From the NCBI RefSeq assembly GCF_003814515.1, contig NZ_RKQJ01000001.1, forward strand, positions 930,001-994,000: a stretch of 64,000 nt of DNA, given 5' to 3'. Origin of the DNA: Salinicoccus roseus. Its GTDB lineage: Bacteria; Bacillota; Bacilli; Staphylococcales; Salinicoccaceae. How positions within the stretch are numbered: the stretch's first letter is position 1; each line of letters begins with the position of its first letter. A program made the translations under genes and the position numbers. The notes under the pieces were generated by a model. The model did no database searches. It had not been told where the DNA came from and worked only from the letters and a program-made list of their open reading frames with translations. This document shows positions 61,284-64,000 of the stretch, in pieces.

Positions 61284-62152
61284 TACTTAATTCTCCCTAA
61301 CTCTGTCGCTTCAATAGTTTCTTTAAAATCATGAACTCTGTATTCCTTTTTATAAGTACTGATATCATCGCTGTAAACCAAATTACCGAAGACTTTATTT
61401 ATAATCCCTATTTTCCCCACAAGAAGCTTTATTAATGGATTGAATACTTTTGTCAACTTTAACTTTTTGTTATGAGTTTCAGCGATTATTTTAACCATTT
61501 CGCTTGTCTTTACATAATCACTATTCTGCGGAAAGAAAGTCCCGCTTTCTTCATTATCGATCATCAGCTTAATAAATTCACTAAGGTTATCTATATGAAG
61601 AATACTTCGCTGATTATCGATATCAGGAAATATCGGAAGTTTTTGAGCTGCTTTGGAAAGTTTAGGATAATTACCTTTCGAACCTTTTCCATAAATCATC
61701 GGAGGCCTAATTATTACAACGTTGAAATCCTTAGATTCCAAAGGCTTGATGCCTTCCTCAGCCTGAAGCTTACTCTCCCCATAAAAGCTGCTAGGTTTCG
61801 GTTCCGTCTTCCTATCAATGATGCTTTTTTCACTCGTACTGTCTCCATAAACTATAATACTACTCATAAAGATGAACTGCTTAACTCCATCACGTTTGGC
61901 TTTTTCTGCAGCCTCAATCGTAAGGTCACGATTTACTTTGTAATATTCTTCTTCCATATTCGGATCAGAAGAAACATGCGCTATTCCAGCGACGTGAAAA
62001 ACTACATCGTAATCCGAGAATCTTTTTGTTTTCCAAGAATTGTCTCTTAGACTGATGGTATCAATGCAGTAGTCGTCAGGATATCTTGCTAACCAACTCG
62101 ATAAACTATTTCCAATATAACTGTTAGTTCCCGTTACTAATATTTTTTTCAT
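61283..62152 (-). CDS. NAD-dependent epimerase/reductase, CapN/WbpK-like
   Basis: 289-residue SDR: ILVTGTNSYIGNSLSSWLARY, VVFHVAGIAHVSSDPNMEEEYYKVNRDLT, FIFMSSIIVYG, the catalytic SSFYGESKLQAEE (Y-x3-K) and VVIIRPPMIYGKGSKGNYPKLSKAAQKLPIFP. This is typical of enzymes that reduce UDP-4-keto-6-deoxy-HexNAc to UDP-FucNAc or UDP-QuiNAc after a CapD-type dehydratase. It overlaps the sugar transferase by 4 bp (ATGA) and sits one gene from the dehydratase, which supports that pathway. Confidence 0.88.
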   Translation of the reverse strand: MKKILVTGTNSYIGNSLSSWLARYPDDYCIDTISLRDNSWKTKRFSDYDVVFHVAGIAHVSSDPNMEEEYYKVNRDLTIEAAEKAKRDGVKQFIFMSSIIVYGDSTSEKSIIDRKTEPKPSSFYGESKLQAEEGIKPLESKDFNVVIIRPPMIYGKGSKGNYPKLSKAAQKLPIFPDIDNQRSILHIDNLSEFIKLMIDNEESGTFFPQNSDYVKTSEMVKIIAETHNKKLKLTKVFNPLIKLLVGKIGIINKVFGNLVYSDDISTYKKEYRVHDFKETIEATELGRIK

Positions 62153-62763
62153 TGAGAATAATTCTCCTTTTGAGAACTTTTTCTTCCACCTTCAACGACA
62201 CCATCACTTTTTACAACACTTATTAAAGTAGCAAAGAAACATTTTGTATCCATTATAGGGCCCATATTCTCAACATATTCCCCATCTAATTTAGCTTTTA
62301 TTTCAATAGGCGTTTCATCCCTCCCATTAATCTGTGCCCAGCCTGTCAGTCCTGTTGGAACATCATTAGCCTTATATTTATCACGTTCTGCTATAAGATC
62401 ATATTGGTTCCACAAGGCTGGCCTTGGACCAATGATGCTCATTTCCCCCTTTAGAATATTAATGACTTGCGGGAGTTCATCCAAACTTGTTTTTCTAAGA
62501 ATTTTACCGCTTTTTGTAATGAACGCATCCGGGTCTTCAAAGAGGTGGGTCGGCATATCATCAGGTGTATCTATTCTCATTGTTCGGAATTTCAATATAT
62601 TGAAGTGTTTTTTATTCCTCCCGATTCGTTTTTGTTTAAACAGCACAGGTCCTTTTGAATCAATTTTTATCACTATCGCTATCAAAAGGAACAAAGGCCA
62701 TAGCACCAACATAGCTAGAAGAGACAGACTGAAATCTATTAGTCTTTTTATTTTCAAATACAT
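62149..62763 (-). CDS. undecaprenyl-phosphate sugar-1-phosphate transferase (priming, CapM-like), locus 2
   Basis: 204 residues: one membrane helix (FSLSLLAMLVLWPLFLLIAIVI), then GPVLFKQKRIGRNKKHFNILKFRTM, KTSLDELPQVINILKGEMSIIGPRPALW and VPTGLTGWAQINGRDE. This is the CapM/PglC type. GAGGAG lies 9 nt before the ATG at 62763; an upstream ATG at 62781 would put the site inside the gene. It starts the lipid-linked unit with the sugar made by the dehydratase and the CapN-like enzyme. Confidence 0.93.
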   Translation of the reverse strand: MYLKIKRLIDFSLSLLAMLVLWPLFLLIAIVIKIDSKGPVLFKQKRIGRNKKHFNILKFRTMRIDTPDDMPTHLFEDPDAFITKSGKILRKTSLDELPQVINILKGEMSIIGPRPALWNQYDLIAERDKYKANDVPTGLTGWAQINGRDETPIEIKAKLDGEYVENMGPIMDTKCFFATLISVVKSDGVVEGGRKSSQKENYSQ

Positions 62764-62820
62764 CTTCGTAACGCTCCTCATAAAAGATATTTAGTCTCTT
62801 ATTACTTAACTATTTGTGTA

Positions 62821-62843
62821 AAGCGGTTATTGTTAAACCGCTT
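62821..62843 (-). terminator. hairpin between the dehydratase and priming transferase genes
   Basis: AAGCGGTT and AACCGCTT form an 8-bp stem with a 7-nt loop. No U-tract follows on the minus strand (TACACAAATAG), so it may attenuate or process the transcript rather than terminate it. Confidence 0.4.
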
Positions 62844-62922
62844 ATTAACCCAATAAAATTTATCTAATCTAATGAGTCTACGTACTTCATCCTAAAGGTT
62901 AAAACAAAGAAAAAATTGTAAC

Positions 62923-64000
62923 TTAATTTTTTGTATACTCTTTTCGATTCACAAAGTCTAGCAACAGTTCTTTGATATTATTGTTATTTTCTAATTGTTT
63001 AATCGTCTTTTCAATTTCAATAATAGGATAAGACACTGTTTTACCTCTATAAATTTTTGTATATACTTGGTTTGGATGTATTTCATCTTCACTTAAAAGT
63101 TCTTCGAATAGTTTCTCTCCCGGTCTAACACCACTAAACTTTATTCCTATTTCATCTTCTTTATAACCGCTTAATTTAATCATATTTCTAGCTAAATTCA
63201 CTATTTTTACTGGTTCTCCCATATCAAGCACAAATACTTCTCCCCCTTCTGCTATTGCACCTGCTTGGATTACAAGTCTAGAAGCCTCGGGTATGGTCAT
63301 AAAATACCTAGTCATTCGTTCATCCGTAACGGTAATCGGGCCTCCAGCTTCTATCTGTTTTCTGAATTTAGGTATTACAGAGCCTCGACTGCCTAAGACG
63401 TTACCAAATCTTACAGCTACCAGAGTAGTTTCTTTACAATTTTGATTCAACCCTTGCACCACCATTTCAGCAACCCGTTTTGAGGCTCCCATTACATTCG
63501 GTGGATTTACTGCTTTATCAGTAGATATCAATACAAACTTTTCAGTTTTATATTCACATGCGGCTTCTGCTGTGTTTTTTGTACCTATTATATTATTCTT
63601 TACAGCTTCTTTAGGATTATATTCCATCAACGGCACATGTTTGTGCGCAGCAGCATGATAAACAATATTCGGTTTATACGTTTCAAACACTTCAAACATT
63701 CTTTGACGATCCTGAACATCTGCAATGATTGGGATGTATTCTATATTGTTGTTTCTTCCAGTCATTTCTTCTAAAATCGTATAGATACTGTTCTCGCCGT
63801 GACCAAGCAGCACGATTTCCCTCGGCTGGAACTTGGTAATTTGTCTGACTATTTCTGATCCGATACTGCCTCCAGCACCTGTAACAAGTATTGTACGATC
63901 TCTCACCTGCTCTTCGATACCTGCTGTATCAAGTTTTACAGGCTCACGTCCCAACAAGTCTTCTACTTCCACTTTCTTGAGTGCGTTTACTTCCACTTTC
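62923..64000 (-). CDS. UDP-sugar 4,6-dehydratase/epimerase (CapD/EpsC family), copy 2, N-terminus outside window
   Basis: The frame is open from the right edge and gives about 358 residues of the catalytic domain: DRTILVTGAGGSIGSEIVRQI, YHAAAHKHVPLMEYN, LISTDKAVNPPNVMGASKRVAEM (the same TDK...M-x3-K active site as copy 1) and FSGVRPGEKLFEELLSEDE. It is very similar to residues 255-600 of the protein at 28054, but the DNA is clearly more AT-rich. It probably dehydrates UDP-GlcNAc for the CapN-like step at 61283. The membrane domain must lie beyond 64000. Confidence 0.92.
   Translation of the reverse strand, partial: KVEVNALKKVEVEDLLGREPVKLDTAGIEEQVRDRTILVTGAGGSIGSEIVRQITKFQPREIVLLGHGENSIYTILEEMTGRNNNIEYIPIIADVQDRQRMFEVFETYKPNIVYHAAAHKHVPLMEYNPKEAVKNNIIGTKNTAEAACEYKTEKFVLISTDKAVNPPNVMGASKRVAEMVVQGLNQNCKETTLVAVRFGNVLGSRGSVIPKFRKQIEAGGPITVTDERMTRYFMTIPEASRLVIQAGAIAEGGEVFVLDMGEPVKIVNLARNMIKLSGYKEDEIGIKFSGVRPGEKLFEELLSEDEIHPNQVYTKIYRGKTVSYPIIEIEKTIKQLENNNNIKELLLDFVNRKEYTKN

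Overview
The window looks like a chromosomal segment of a low-GC Gram-positive coccus of the Staphylococcaceae, most likely a Salinicoccus/Jeotgalicoccus-type relative. This is inferred, not proven, from AGGAGG-type ribosome binding sites, a CcpA cre box, an intracellular AprX-like subtilase, a CidR-like LysR regulator, CapA/CapB-type polysaccharide regulators and a Na+-coupled transporter. The left 36 kb is clearly GC-richer (roughly half G+C by eye) than the right part. From about 37.5 kb it is AT-rich, and from about 44.8 kb strongly so.

Left housekeeping and metabolic region (1-21.9 kb). It holds a LysR fragment at the edge, a subtilase followed by seven tandem 41-bp hairpin-forming repeats, an MBL-fold hydrolase, aspartate dehydrogenase and a YdhR-like monooxygenase. 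Next is a catabolite-repressed nanE-rpiR-PTS operon, probably for N-acetylmannosamine. After that come a DHFR-like reductase, an acyltransferase, a 6-phospho-beta-glucosidase divergent from its GntR repressor, a nucleoside hydrolase, two lipoproteins, an aconitase, an RDD protein, tRNA-Thr(GGT) and a possibly frameshifted membrane protein. The region ends with an SSS symporter coupled to an M24 protein that has lost its metal ligands, and a YdcF protein.

Polysaccharide locus 1 (21.9-36.2 kb, minus strand, GC-rich). Transcription appears to start from two matching promoters (36.2 and 31.7 kb). The first drives a polysaccharide deacetylase, two formyltransferase-like enzymes, a priming sugar transferase and a PIG-L deacetylase. 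The second drives the CapA/CapB chain-length and tyrosine kinase pair, a UDP-sugar 4,6-dehydratase, a flippase, a polymerase candidate, a GT4, a PLP aminotransferase and a FemAB-like transferase. Together they suggest a repeat unit with a 4-amino-4,6-dideoxy sugar, probably N-formylated.

IS-rich junction (36.3-46.1 kb). Relics of IS21 (istA, istB) and IS30 elements and an ISL3-family element with a frameshifted transposase surround a GntR / GltS-like transporter / amidohydrolase catabolic operon, a PNPOx-like protein and an unrecognised two-TM coiled-coil protein.

Polysaccharide locus 2 (46.1-64 kb, minus strand, AT-rich, running off the right edge). It encodes a second 4,6-dehydratase, a priming transferase, a CapN-like reductase/epimerase, several GT4 and GT2 transferases, two intact TupA-like ATP-grasp proteins and one broken one, an EpsG-like polymerase, a second flippase, a pyruvyl transferase, and ugd-epimerase-galU for UDP-GlcA/UDP-GalA supply. 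An intact IS30 element sits between a 5' GT4 fragment and a 3' ATP-grasp fragment, which implies an IS-linked deletion. The composition and the duplicated functions suggest locus 2 was acquired horizontally next to the resident locus 1.
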